This document shows positions 6,957 through 15,222 of a DNA stretch of 24,838 nucleotides, piece after piece; within the stretch, counting starts at the first letter, position 1, and every line of letters starts with the position of its first letter. Source of the stretch: Arthrobacter sp. GTDB lineage: Bacteria; Actinomycetota; Actinomycetes; Actinomycetales; Micrococcaceae. The translations under genes and the position numbers were made by a program. The notes under the pieces are model-generated. The model saw nothing but the letters and a program-made list of their open reading frames with translations, was not told the DNA's origin and searched no databases. The stretch is taken from the NCBI GenBank assembly GCA_030147325.1, contig JASLAA010000140.1, forward strand, positions 1 through 24,838, given 5' to 3'.

Positions 6957-8396
6957 ATGAGTCGCCTCCTCCGCCTGCTGACCGGTCTGCTGCTGGTCCT
7001 GGCGATGGCGGCGGTGGCCGTGCCCCTGACGATCCATCTCCTGCCCGGTGTCGTGGCGGCGATGAACCCCGCACCACCCGCTCCTCCGCCCGTCACCCCG
7101 GGGGCGCAGATCCCGCCGGCCACCGTCCCGGTGCCCGACGTCGTCCGGCCGCTTCCCGCCGCGGCGCCCGGACCCGATCCCGCCGTCCTCGGCGCGGCCC
7201 TGGACGCGGCCCTGGAGTTCCCCGGCGCAGGGACGTTCGCCGGTACGGTCGTCGATTCGGCCGACGGCAGGGTGCTGTACGCCAGGGATGCGACGCGCCT
7301 GCAACCGCCGGCGTCGAACATCAAGCTCCTCACCGCCGTCGGCGCCATGACGTACGTGCCGCCCGCGCGGACACTCGCCACCTCGGTGCTGACCGCGGAC
7401 TCGGCGCCCGGCGCGCTCTACCTCCGGGGAGGCGGGGACGTGCTTCTCGGCTCCGGTCCCTCGGACCCCGGGGCCGTCGTCGGACGGGCGGGCCTCGCCA
7501 CGCTCGCCGCGGAGACGCTCGCCGCCCTGCCCGACGCCTCCGGACCCTACGCCGTCCACCTCGACGACACCTTCTTCGTCGGAGCGACCCTGAACCCGAC
7601 GTGGGCCGACGGCGACGTCGAGGCGGGCGAGATCGCCCCGGTGCACGCCCTCGCCATCAACTCGGCCTGGCTCGAGGAGGGGCGGGCCGGTGGGCCGCGG
7701 TCGCAGGACGCGGGGCTCGACGCCGCCCGGGCCTTCGCGACCGCGCTCGGAACAGCCGCGGCAGAGCGGGGCATCACCGTCCACCCCGGGGTGGAGCGCC
7801 ACGCCGCCCCCGAGACAGCCGCTGTCGTGGCAGCCGTGGAATCGGCGCCGGTCGGCGAGCAGGTGCGCAGGATGCTCGAGGTCTCCGACAACTACCTCGC
7901 GGAAGCACTCGCGAGGATCGCGGCGGTCGAGAGCGGCCGCCCCGCATCCTTCGGGGGAGCGACCGAGGCGCTCACGGCGGCCGCACTGCGGCTGGGAGTA
8001 CCGGAGGAGGGACTCCTGGTCGGAGATGCCGCAGGCCTGTCCGTGCGCAACGCCATGTCGCCGGAGCAACTCGCGATCCTCGTGCGCGGAACCACCACGT
8101 CGGAGACACCGGGCCTCGCCGGGGTCGCGGACTCGCTGCCGATCGCCGGACTGACCGGCACTCTGGCGGACCGGTTCACGCCCGATACCGGTGCCGCGGC
8201 GGGCGGGGCAGGAACAGTGCGGGCCAAGACGGGGACGCTCAACGCCGTCACCGGGCTCACCGGCCACGTGGTCACCGCCGACGGTCGCCTGCTCGTGTTC
8301 TCCTTCCTCGCGCTGGGACTCGACGGGACGACCGCCGAGGCGAGGGCGGCCGCCGACCGCGCGGCCGCCGTCCTCGCAGGGTGCGGCTGCCGGTAG
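6957..8396 (+). CDS. dacB: D-alanyl-D-alanine carboxypeptidase/endopeptidase (PBP4 type)
   Basis: Extracytoplasmic class C penicillin-binding protein (peptidase family S13) that trims the terminal D-Ala from peptidoglycan stems or cuts cross-links. The 479 residues start with a signal/anchor segment (residues 4-35), followed by a Pro/Ala-rich linker. Catalytic motifs are Ser120-Asn-Ile-Lys123 (SxxK), Ser310-Asp-Asn312 (SxN) and Lys424-Thr-Gly426 (KTG), all spaced as in the family. The ATG at 6957 has GAAAGGA at a suitable distance. It is divergent from ppa and leads the dacB-zincin-tilS-hpt series, an order also known from mycobacteria. The assignment is secure; whether carboxypeptidase or endopeptidase activity dominates is unknown. 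Confidence 0.94.
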   Translation: MSRLLRLLTGLLLVLAMAAVAVPLTIHLLPGVVAAMNPAPPAPPPVTPGAQIPPATVPVPDVVRPLPAAAPGPDPAVLGAALDAALEFPGAGTFAGTVVDSADGRVLYARDATRLQPPASNIKLLTAVGAMTYVPPARTLATSVLTADSAPGALYLRGGGDVLLGSGPSDPGAVVGRAGLATLAAETLAALPDASGPYAVHLDDTFFVGATLNPTWADGDVEAGEIAPVHALAINSAWLEEGRAGGPRSQDAGLDAARAFATALGTAAAERGITVHPGVERHAAPETAAVVAAVESAPVGEQVRRMLEVSDNYLAEALARIAAVESGRPASFGGATEALTAAALRLGVPEEGLLVGDAAGLSVRNAMSPEQLAILVRGTTTSETPGLAGVADSLPIAGLTGTLADRFTPDTGAAAGGAGTVRAKTGTLNAVTGLTGHVVTADGRLLVFSFLALGLDGTTAEARAAADRAAAVLAGCGCR

Positions 8397-8467
8397 CGGG
8401 TACCCCGCCCCCGCGCAGGCTTCCCTGCCCGGGCGCGGCGGTCAGCGGCATGTGATCGAATAGGCGG

Positions 8468-9601
8468 ATGAACGAGTCCGCCGCTCCCCGCCCGCAGCTG
8501 GTCAACTGGGATCTCGCGGCGTCCACCGCCGCGTCCCTGACGCCGGCCGGACCCACCATGCAACCCGCCGAGATCGCCCGCGCCGTGGAGAACATGCGCC
8601 GGCTGGCCGATGCATCCGTGAGCCACGTGCACGCCATCTCGAGGCTCGACGCCGCACGCGACCTCCGCGACTCGGAACTGCTGATCGTGGATCGTGCGTC
8701 CTGGGCCAGGGCGAATGCCCGCAGCTTCCGCACCCTGATGGAGCCTGCACTGGACCAGCTCGCAGCGTCCCGGCCGGACGTCCTGAAGTCCGCGTCGCTT
8801 GCCCTCGGCGGCACGGTCACCGGTGCGCAGCTCGGAGCCATCCTGGCCTTCCTCTCCAGCAAGGTCCTCGGGCAGTACGACCCGTTCGTCCCCTCCCGCA
8901 ACGGGCAGGGTGGCCGCCTGATGCTCGTGGCACCCAACATCATCTCCGTCGAGCGGGAGCTCAACGTCGATCCCTCTGATTTCCGCCTGTGGGTGTGCCT
9001 GCACGAGCAGACACACCGGGTCCAGTTCGCGGCCGCACCCTGGCTCAAGGACCACATGACCAGCGAGATCGGGCAGCTGACGTCGGGCCTGATGGACAAG
9101 GCCGATTCGCTGTCGGAGCGGCTCGGTGCCGCGGTGAAGAACATCACCGCCGCCCGGACCCGGTCGCGCACGGGGCCGGCGACGGCCGACGGCGTCCCGT
9201 CACAGGACGTCGGCGTGCTGTCCATCCTGCAGGACCCGGACGACAAGGCCAGGCTCTCCCACCTCACAGCGGTGATGAGCCTCCTCGAGGGCCACGCGAA
9301 TGTCGTGATGGACGGTGTGGACGGCAGTATCGTGCCGTCCGTCAAGACCATCCGCCGCCGCTTCAACGCCCGCGGGAAGTCCCGGGGGCCGCTCGAGAAG
9401 GTCCTCCGGCAGCTGATGGGCCTCGACGCCAAGATGCGCCAGTACAGCGACGGGTCGAGGTTCGTGCGCCGGGTCGTCAGCCAGACCGGGATGGACGGGT
9501 TCAACGCGGTCTGGCAGTCGGAGTCCCATCTGCCCACCGAGCGCGAGATCCACGCGGCCGACGAGTGGATCGACAGGATGAGTCTGCGTCGTCATGGCTA
9601 G
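8468..9601 (+). CDS. Zinc-dependent metalloprotease-like protein, DUF2342 family
   Basis: A 377-residue protein of the actinobacterial DUF2342 / Zincin_2 family, sometimes labelled coenzyme F420-associated from co-occurrence only. The HExxH zinc motif is His179-Glu180-Gln-Thr-His183, followed by RVQFAAAPWL as in the family. There is no signal peptide or membrane segment, so it is probably cytosolic. Substrate unknown. It overlaps tilS by eight bases, which points to translational coupling. The start ATG at 8468 lacks a clear Shine-Dalgarno but matches the family beginning. The gap from dacB (8397-8467) is GC-rich with imperfect inverted repeats and nothing else notable. Confidence 0.88.
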   Translation: MNESAAPRPQLVNWDLAASTAASLTPAGPTMQPAEIARAVENMRRLADASVSHVHAISRLDAARDLRDSELLIVDRASWARANARSFRTLMEPALDQLAASRPDVLKSASLALGGTVTGAQLGAILAFLSSKVLGQYDPFVPSRNGQGGRLMLVAPNIISVERELNVDPSDFRLWVCLHEQTHRVQFAAAPWLKDHMTSEIGQLTSGLMDKADSLSERLGAAVKNITAARTRSRTGPATADGVPSQDVGVLSILQDPDDKARLSHLTAVMSLLEGHANVVMDGVDGSIVPSVKTIRRRFNARGKSRGPLEKVLRQLMGLDAKMRQYSDGSRFVRRVVSQTGMDGFNAVWQSESHLPTEREIHAADEWIDRMSLRRHG

Positions 9602-10796
9602 GCGCCCGCGGCTCCTGCCTGCCGTCGGGACCGCACGGAATCTCCTCGAAGCCTGCCTCGAAGGCGTGCTGGCGGACCCCGTGCCGGTGCGGGACCGGGT
9701 CCGGACCGGCGGCGTCGGCGCCTCCGCTGCAGCGGGTGTCCTGCCCGACACCGACTCCGACGCGATCGGACCCACCGGTGCAGTGGACCTGCCGTTGGTC
9801 CTGGTGGCCTGCAGCGGTGGGCCGGACTCGCTGGCACTCGCGGCCGTCGCCGCGCACCTGGCCCGCACGGGGCGCTGCCGCGTCGGCGCGGTCGTCGTCG
9901 ACCATGGGCTGCAAGCCGACAGCGCGGAGACAGCCGCGCGGGCGGCGGATGCGGCCCGGGACCTCGGCCTCGGGCCGGTCGAGGTACAGCGTGTCGCGGT
10001 CGACCGCGAGGGCATGGGCCCGGAGGCCGCAGCCCGCAGCGCCCGCTACCGGGCACTGGATGAGGCCGCCGCCCGCCTGGGAGCGGTGGCGATCCTGCTG
10101 GGTCACACGCTCGACGACCAGGCCGAGCAGGTCCTCCTGGGTCTGGCACGCGGTTCCGGGACCCGCTCCCTCGCCGGGATGCCGGCCAGACGCGGCAGGT
10201 ACCTCCGGCCGTTCCTGGACCTGCGGCGCTCGGACACGGAGGCCATCTGCGCCTTCTACGGCCTGGAACCCTGGCATGATCCCACCAACGCCGATCCGGC
10301 CTTCGCGCGATCGAGGGTCCGCACCGAGGTCCTTCCGCAGCTCGAGGACCAGCTGGGACCCGGCATCGCGCAGGCGCTGGCCCGCACGGCGCGCATCCTC
10401 GGGCAGGACGCCGACCTGCTGGAGCACCTGAGCCGTGAGGCGTTCGCGTCCCTGCGGAGGACGGACGGCGCAGCCGTGCTGCTGCCGGAGGACGGTCTCC
10501 GGGCCCTGCCCGCAGCACTTCGGCAGCGCGTGCTGGCCCTCGCGGCACTCGAACTCGGAGCGTTCCAGCCCAGCTTCGAGCGCCTGCGGGCGGCCGAGGC
10601 GCTGCTCGACCGGAAGGGTTCTGCCGGTCCCGTGCAGCTGGGCGGCAAGGTGAGCGTCCACCGGCAGGTCCGAGGACGGGCGGTTCTTCCCGGACAAGGG
10701 AGCTATGGCAATCTTGTCCTTAGTAAGAACGGCAGTGACAATGGCAGCAGCAATGGCTCCGGTGTGAAGCAATCGCGCCGTCCGACCCAGGAGTAA
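9594..10796 (+). CDS. tilS: tRNA(Ile)-lysidine synthetase
   Basis: Converts the wobble cytidine of the CAU-anticodon tRNA-Ile to lysidine using lysine and ATP, so that AUA is read as Ile. The PP-loop ATPase motif SGGPDS is at residues 74-79, and a VDHGLQ segment follows about 30 residues later, as in TilS. The 400 residues include an unusually long N-terminal extension of about 65 residues with low conservation, and a C-terminal Asn/Gly/Ser-rich tail (about residues 380-395). The start overlaps the end of the zincin gene. An internal start nearer the core cannot be excluded. The hpt Shine-Dalgarno overlaps its stop codon, so tilS and hpt are probably co-translated. Confidence 0.93.
   Translation: MARRPRLLPAVGTARNLLEACLEGVLADPVPVRDRVRTGGVGASAAAGVLPDTDSDAIGPTGAVDLPLVLVACSGGPDSLALAAVAAHLARTGRCRVGAVVVDHGLQADSAETAARAADAARDLGLGPVEVQRVAVDREGMGPEAAARSARYRALDEAAARLGAVAILLGHTLDDQAEQVLLGLARGSGTRSLAGMPARRGRYLRPFLDLRRSDTEAICAFYGLEPWHDPTNADPAFARSRVRTEVLPQLEDQLGPGIAQALARTARILGQDADLLEHLSREAFASLRRTDGAAVLLPEDGLRALPAALRQRVLALAALELGAFQPSFERLRAAEALLDRKGSAGPVQLGGKVSVHRQVRGRAVLPGQGSYGNLVLSKNGSDNGSSNGSGVKQSRRPTQE
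10692..10719 (+). promoter_or_regulatory. Inverted repeat at the tilS 3' end, before hpt
   Basis: A perfect 7-bp inverted repeat, GGACAAG (10692-10698) and CTTGTCC (10713-10719), with a 14-base loop, followed by the A/T-richer TTAGTAAGAA. It lies inside tilS about 80 bases before the hpt start. It could be an operator, an attenuator-like hairpin or part of an internal hpt promoter. The evidence is sequence symmetry only. Confidence 0.35.
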
Positions 10797-10799
10797 CCG

Positions 10800-11351
10800 G
10801 TGGATTCCAACGACGTCCAGTCAGATCTCAAGCACGTCCTCTACACCAAGGAAGAGATCCAGCAGCGCATCAACGAGCTCGCGCAGCAGATCGACGCCGA
10901 CTACCAGGGCCGGGACATCCTCCTGGTGGGTGTCCTGAAGGGCGCGGTGATGGTCATGGCCGATCTCGCTCGCGCGCTGCACTCCCACATCACGATGGAC
11001 TGGATGGCCGTCTCCTCCTACGGCAGCGGCACGCAGTCCTCCGGTGTGGTGCGGATCCTCAAGGACCTCGAGACGGACCTGATGGGCAAGCACGTGCTGA
11101 TCGTCGAGGACATCATCGACTCCGGCCTCACGCTGTCCTGGCTCAAGGCCAACCTGCTGTCCCGGGGCCCGGCCTCGGTGGAGATCTGCACCCTGCTGCA
11201 GAAGCCCGATGCCGCGAAGGTGGAGATCGACGTCAAGTACGTCGGCTACGACATCCCGAACGAATTCGTCATCGGTTACGGCCTCGATTTCGCGGAGAAG
11301 TACCGCAACCTGGATTTCATCGGCACCCTGGCCCCCCACGTGTACGAATAG
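10800..11351 (+). CDS. hpt: Hypoxanthine(-guanine) phosphoribosyltransferase
   Basis: Purine salvage enzyme that joins hypoxanthine or guanine to PRPP, giving IMP or GMP. The PRPP-binding motif VLIVEDIIDSG occupies residues 99-109, with the acidic pair Glu103-Asp104. The flexible-loop serine-tyrosine pair appears as SSYGSGT, and the purine-pocket VGYDIPNEFVIGYGLD lies in the C-terminal third. The length of 183 residues is normal. The GTG at 10800 has AGGAG (10789-10793) overlapping the tilS stop, at a spacing of six. The neighbour order tilS-hpt-ftsH is widespread in bacteria. Confidence 0.96.
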   Translation: MDSNDVQSDLKHVLYTKEEIQQRINELAQQIDADYQGRDILLVGVLKGAVMVMADLARALHSHITMDWMAVSSYGSGTQSSGVVRILKDLETDLMGKHVLIVEDIIDSGLTLSWLKANLLSRGPASVEICTLLQKPDAAKVEIDVKYVGYDIPNEFVIGYGLDFAEKYRNLDFIGTLAPHVYE

Positions 11352-11432
11352 GGCACCTCCGCCCGTCCCTCCCCGCTGTACGCCAGGAGGGAACTAAAGC
11401 CGCGATCGACGCGTGATGAATCGCAGACGGTG

Positions 11433-11440
11433 TATATGTT
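11433..11440 (+). promoter_or_regulatory. Possible ftsH promoter (-10)
   Basis: TATATGTT is the only A/T-rich stretch between hpt and ftsH and could supply a -10 (TATATG or TATGTT). No good -35 is seen. A start here would give an ftsH leader of about 85 bases, containing a GGTGC...GCACC hairpin (from about 11442) and the start-proximal hairpin. Confidence 0.35.
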
Positions 11441-11498
11441 GAGGTGCTTCAAGGGCACCCACACAGCAGTGCGCCCCCACACTTGTACTTGCATCAGC

Positions 11499-11529
11499 AG
11501 GAGGGACAGGGCTTGCTGCCCTGAGACGT
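11499..11529 (+). promoter_or_regulatory. ftsH ribosome site separated from the start by a hairpin
   Basis: AGGAGGGA (11499-11506) is a near-perfect Shine-Dalgarno but lies about 25 bases before the ATG. Between them is a perfect 6-bp stem, CAGGGC (11507-11512) and GCCCTG (11518-11523), with a five-base loop. If folded, it brings the Shine-Dalgarno to about eight unpaired bases from the ATG. No closer Shine-Dalgarno exists. Confidence 0.55.
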
Positions 11530-13587
11530 ATGAAATTCAAGAACATCTTCAAGGGGCCCATCTTCTGGATCGTCCTGGCGGTCGTTGCGCTCCTGCTGAT
11601 CCTCCCGACCCTCTTCGGCTCGGGTAACTCCCGCGTCGACACCAACGTCGGGCTCCAGCTCCTCGAAGATGACCAGGTGACGCAGGCGAAGATCTACGAC
11701 GGCGAGCAGCGCGTGGACCTCACCCTGCGGGACGACTACGAGGACATGGGCCGCAGCGTCCAGTTCTTCTACAGCACCGCGCGCGCCGAGGACGTCGTCG
11801 ACGCCATCAACGCCTCCGATACGGAGGGGTTCACCGACCAGCCCGCCGAGAGCAACTGGCTGCTGAGCCTGGCCGGACTGATCGTCCCCATCCTGATCCT
11901 CGGCGTCATCTTCTGGTTCCTGCTCAGCCGCATGCAGGGCGGCGGATCCAAGGTCATGCAGTTCGGCAAGTCCAAGGCGAAGCTGATCTCCAAGGACATG
12001 CCGCAGGTGACCTTCAACGACGTCGCAGGTGCCGATGAGGCGGTGGAGGAACTGCTGGAGATCAAGGAGTTCCTGCAGGAGCCCGCGAAATTCCAGGCGC
12101 TCGGCGCCAAGATCCCCAAGGGCGTCCTGCTGTACGGCCCTCCGGGAACGGGCAAGACCCTGCTGGCGCGTGCGGTCGCCGGGGAAGCGGGCGTCCCCTT
12201 CTACTCCATCTCGGGTTCCGACTTCGTCGAGATGTTCGTCGGCGTCGGAGCCTCCCGTGTGCGGGACCTCTTCGAGCAGGCCAAGAACAACTCTCCCGCC
12301 ATCATCTTCGTCGACGAGATCGACGCCGTCGGTCGTCACCGCGGTGCGGGTGTGGGCGGCGGCAACGACGAACGGGAACAGACCCTCAACCAGCTCCTCG
12401 TGGAGATGGACGGCTTCGACGCCACGACCAACGTGATCCTGATCGCTGCCACGAACCGCCCGGACGTCCTGGACCCCGCGCTGCTGCGCCCGGGCCGGTT
12501 CGACCGCCAGATCGGCGTCGAGGCACCGGACATGAGGGGGCGCGAACACATCCTCACGGTGCACTCCAAGGGCAAGCCGATGGCATCCGGGGTGGACCTC
12601 AAGGGCGTCGCCAAGAAGACCCCGGGGTTCACCGGCGCGGACCTCGCGAACGTCCTCAACGAGGCTGCCCTCCTGACCGCGCGGTCGAACGCGCAACTGA
12701 TCGACGACCGCGCCCTCGACGAGGCGATCGACCGCGTCATCGCCGGACCCCAGAAGCGCAGTCGTGTGATGAAGGAACTCGAGCGCAAGATCACCGCCTA
12801 CCACGAAGGTGGCCACGCCCTCGTGGCGGCCGCTCTCCGGAACACCGATCCGGTGACCAAGGTGACGATCCTCCCGCGCGGCCGCGCCCTGGGCTACACG
12901 ATGGTGATGCCGAGCGACGACAAGTACTCGGTGAGCCGGAACGAGCTGCTCGACCAGCTCGCCTATGCCATGGGCGGCCGGGTCGCGGAGGAGATCGTCT
13001 TCCACGATCCCTCCACCGGTGCGTCGAACGACATCGAGAAAGCCACCGGTACAGCCCGGAAGATGGTCACCCAGTACGGGATGAGTGAGCGCATCGGGGC
13101 CGTGAAGCTGGGCCAGGGTGCCGGCGAGCCCTTCCTCGGGCGCGACATGGGCAGTGACCGGGACTACTCCGACCAGATCGCCCTCGTCGTGGACGAGGAG
13201 GTGCGTCGTCTGATCGACAACGCGCATGACGAGGCCTACCAGATCCTGACCGAGAACCGCGATGTCCTCGACCGCCTCGCCCTCGAGCTGCTCGAGCGCG
13301 AGACGCTCAACCAGGCCGAGATCGCCGAGGTCTTCCACAATGTCCGCAAGCGGAGCCTGCGGGAGGTATGGCTGTCCAAGCAGACCCGGCCGGTGCACTC
13401 GCTGCCACCCGTCACCTCGCGGAAGGAGCGTGCGGAGGCGATCGAGAGTGGCAGACCCGCTCCCGAGGACGTGGCTCCCCAGGACCAGATGGCCGAGGCC
13501 AGCATCCCGCGGGACTTCGACGTCCAGGATTCCGAGCTACCCTCTCCCGAGTCGGGCGAGAGCCCCAGGGACGGCCGGGACGCCTAG
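11530..13587 (+). CDS. ftsH: ATP-dependent zinc metalloprotease FtsH
   Basis: Membrane-bound AAA+ protease that extracts and degrades misfolded membrane and some cytosolic proteins, as a hexamer facing the cytosol. Two membrane segments (about residues 11-30 and 110-135) flank a small external domain. Walker A is GPPGTGKT at 203-210, Walker B has Asp262-Glu263, and the second region of homology is the NRPDVLD...RPGRFDR stretch. The zinc site is His425-Glu-Gly-Gly-His429, with Asp501 as third ligand. The acidic, Pro-rich C-terminal tail from about residue 620 is probably disordered, as in other actinobacterial FtsH. The start is set by the family N-terminus, MKxKNxFKGP. It heads the folate block; the 95 bases before folE contain GTCGGCAGC-type repeats but no obvious terminator. 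Confidence 0.97.
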   Translation: MKFKNIFKGPIFWIVLAVVALLLILPTLFGSGNSRVDTNVGLQLLEDDQVTQAKIYDGEQRVDLTLRDDYEDMGRSVQFFYSTARAEDVVDAINASDTEGFTDQPAESNWLLSLAGLIVPILILGVIFWFLLSRMQGGGSKVMQFGKSKAKLISKDMPQVTFNDVAGADEAVEELLEIKEFLQEPAKFQALGAKIPKGVLLYGPPGTGKTLLARAVAGEAGVPFYSISGSDFVEMFVGVGASRVRDLFEQAKNNSPAIIFVDEIDAVGRHRGAGVGGGNDEREQTLNQLLVEMDGFDATTNVILIAATNRPDVLDPALLRPGRFDRQIGVEAPDMRGREHILTVHSKGKPMASGVDLKGVAKKTPGFTGADLANVLNEAALLTARSNAQLIDDRALDEAIDRVIAGPQKRSRVMKELERKITAYHEGGHALVAAALRNTDPVTKVTILPRGRALGYTMVMPSDDKYSVSRNELLDQLAYAMGGRVAEEIVFHDPSTGASNDIEKATGTARKMVTQYGMSERIGAVKLGQGAGEPFLGRDMGSDRDYSDQIALVVDEEVRRLIDNAHDEAYQILTENRDVLDRLALELLERETLNQAEIAEVFHNVRKRSLREVWLSKQTRPVHSLPPVTSRKERAEAIESGRPAPEDVAPQDQMAEASIPRDFDVQDSELPSPESGESPRDGRDA

Positions 13588-13682
13588 TCCCGCAGCCGAG
13601 CGTCGGCAGCTGGTCGTCGGCAGCAGGACGTCGGTGACCGCTGGTCGCCGGTGAGCAGCATCGAACCAAGGGGAGATGACCC

Positions 13683-14300
13683 ATGACGGATTTCGACGAC
13701 GAAGTGGTGGAAGCCGCCCTGGTTGCGACGGGATCGCCCGTCGACCAGCCGCGCATCCAGCGTGCGGTGCGGGAGATCCTCGCGGCGATCGGTGAGGATC
13801 CCGACCGCGACGGCCTACTGGACACCCCGAAGCGGGTCGCGAAGGCCTATGCGGAGATGTTCGCAGGGCTGCACCAGGACGCGGGGGACGTCCTGGCGAC
13901 CTCCTTCGACATCAACCACCAGGAGTTGGTGCTGGTCAAGGACATCCCTTTCTACTCGACCTGCGAGCACCACCTCGTCCCGTTCCATGGATCCGCGCAC
14001 ATCGGCTACATCCCGTCCGCAGACGGCAGGGTCACCGGACTGAGCAAGCTCGCGCGGCTCGTGGAGGTCTACGCCCGGAGGCCTCAGGTCCAGGAGCGGC
14101 TCACCACCCAGATCGTTGATGCGATGATGGAACATCTCAAGCCCAAGGGTGCGATCGTCGTGATCGAGTGCGAACACATGTGCATGTCGATGCGCGGGGT
14201 CCGCAAACCCGGTGCGAAGACCGTCACCTCGGCCGTCCGCGGCCAGATCCGCGAGTCGGCGACGCGCGCCGAGGCCATGAGCCTCATACTCGGAAGGTAG
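13683..14300 (+). CDS. folE: GTP cyclohydrolase I
   Basis: First step of folate synthesis: GTP to 7,8-dihydroneopterin triphosphate. The 205 residues include the zinc-site segment Cys94-Glu-His-His97 (zinc ligands Cys94 and His97) and the distal His165-Met-Cys167, supplying the catalytic His and the third zinc ligand. RGVRKPGA follows, as is usual. AGGGGAG precedes the ATG at a good distance. The gene is followed after ten bases by folP, in the common actinobacterial order ftsH-folE-folP-folB-folK. Confidence 0.97.
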   Translation: MTDFDDEVVEAALVATGSPVDQPRIQRAVREILAAIGEDPDRDGLLDTPKRVAKAYAEMFAGLHQDAGDVLATSFDINHQELVLVKDIPFYSTCEHHLVPFHGSAHIGYIPSADGRVTGLSKLARLVEVYARRPQVQERLTTQIVDAMMEHLKPKGAIVVIECEHMCMSMRGVRKPGAKTVTSAVRGQIRESATRAEAMSLILGR

Positions 14301-14310
14301 GACCTGCTTC

Positions 14311-15222
14311 ATGGATTCTCTCGCCGCAGCTCCCGGAACGGGTCCTGCGACCTCGCCGCTCCCGGTCATCCGGCCCGTGCGAACCGCCAAGACCGTCGGC
14401 GATCTCCCCACGAACCGCTCCGTGGTGATGGGGATCCTGAACGTCACCCCCGATTCCTTCAGTGACGGGGGCAAGTACGCGACGACCGACGACGCCATCG
14501 GGCACGGTCTGCGCATGCACTACGGCGGCGCGGACATCATCGACGTCGGAGGGGAGTCCACGCGACCCGACGCGCGTGAGGTGCCCGTCGAGGAGGAATT
14601 GGCGCGCGTGCTCCCCGTGGTGAGGGCGCTGGTGAAGGCCGGGGCGCTCGTCAGCATCGACACGATGCACGCGGAGACCGCTCGGCAGGCGCTCGATTCC
14701 GGCGCCGCCATCGTCAACGACATCTCGGGCGCTGCCTTCGATCCCGCCATGCCCGCCGTGGTGGCGCAGCGGAAGGTCCCGTACATCCTGACCCACCGCA
14801 GGGGTACAGCGGCCACCATGGACAGCCTGGCCGAGTACGACGACGTGGTGGCCGAGGTCGCCGCGGAGCTGACGGACCTGCGGGACCGCTTCGTCGCGGC
14901 CGGCGTCGAGGCGAGCAGGATCATCCTCGATCCCGGGATCGGGTTCGCGAAGACGGACGAGCACAACTGGGCCATCCTGCAGAACCTCGACGCCTTCACG
15001 GCCCTCGGTCACCGTGTGCTCGTCGGAGCCTCCCGCAAGCGCTTCCTCGGAACGCTCCTGACGTCGGCCGGCAAGGCTGCAGCGCCCGTGGAGCGTGACC
15101 ACGCCTCGCTCGCCGTCGCCACCCTCTCGGCCGCGGCGGGGGCCTGGGGTGTGCGCGTCCATGATCCTGCTGCAGTGCTCGACGCCGTCAAGGTCGCCGC
15201 TGCGGCAGGACGCCGGTCGTGA
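14311..15222 (+). CDS. folP: Dihydropteroate synthase
   Basis: Condenses 6-hydroxymethyl-dihydropterin diphosphate with p-aminobenzoate; the sulfonamide target. The 303 residues form a TIM barrel with the diagnostic MGILNVTPDSFSDGG at 40-54, DVGGESTRP, the ILDPGIGF segment and the SRKRF phosphate-binding loop. The first 30 residues precede the core and are poorly conserved. GGTAGGA precedes the ATG. It overlaps folB by four bases (GTGA), which implies translational coupling. Confidence 0.96.
   Translation: MDSLAAAPGTGPATSPLPVIRPVRTAKTVGDLPTNRSVVMGILNVTPDSFSDGGKYATTDDAIGHGLRMHYGGADIIDVGGESTRPDAREVPVEEELARVLPVVRALVKAGALVSIDTMHAETARQALDSGAAIVNDISGAAFDPAMPAVVAQRKVPYILTHRRGTAATMDSLAEYDDVVAEVAAELTDLRDRFVAAGVEASRIILDPGIGFAKTDEHNWAILQNLDAFTALGHRVLVGASRKRFLGTLLTSAGKAAAPVERDHASLAVATLSAAAGAWGVRVHDPAAVLDAVKVAAAAGRRS

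Noticed and set aside
8397..8467. Possible terminator between dacB and the zincin gene
   Set aside because: The CCGCCCCCGCGC and GCGCGGCGG pieces pair only imperfectly and there is no T-rich end; not strong enough to list.
11430..11627. Cysteine-rich 65-codon frame in the ftsH leader, a possible leader peptide
   Set aside because: Most of it overlaps the ftsH coding start in another frame, and no ribosome site precedes its ATG.
12802..12816. HEGGH instead of HEAGH in FtsH
   Set aside because: Both the histidines and the glutamate needed for zinc and catalysis are present, and Gly at this place is, as I recall, normal in actinobacterial FtsH.
11494..13398. A 634-codon antisense frame across ftsH
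   Set aside because: Composition is that of a shadow frame (Val/Leu/Asp/His-rich), and it lies fully opposite a secure gene.
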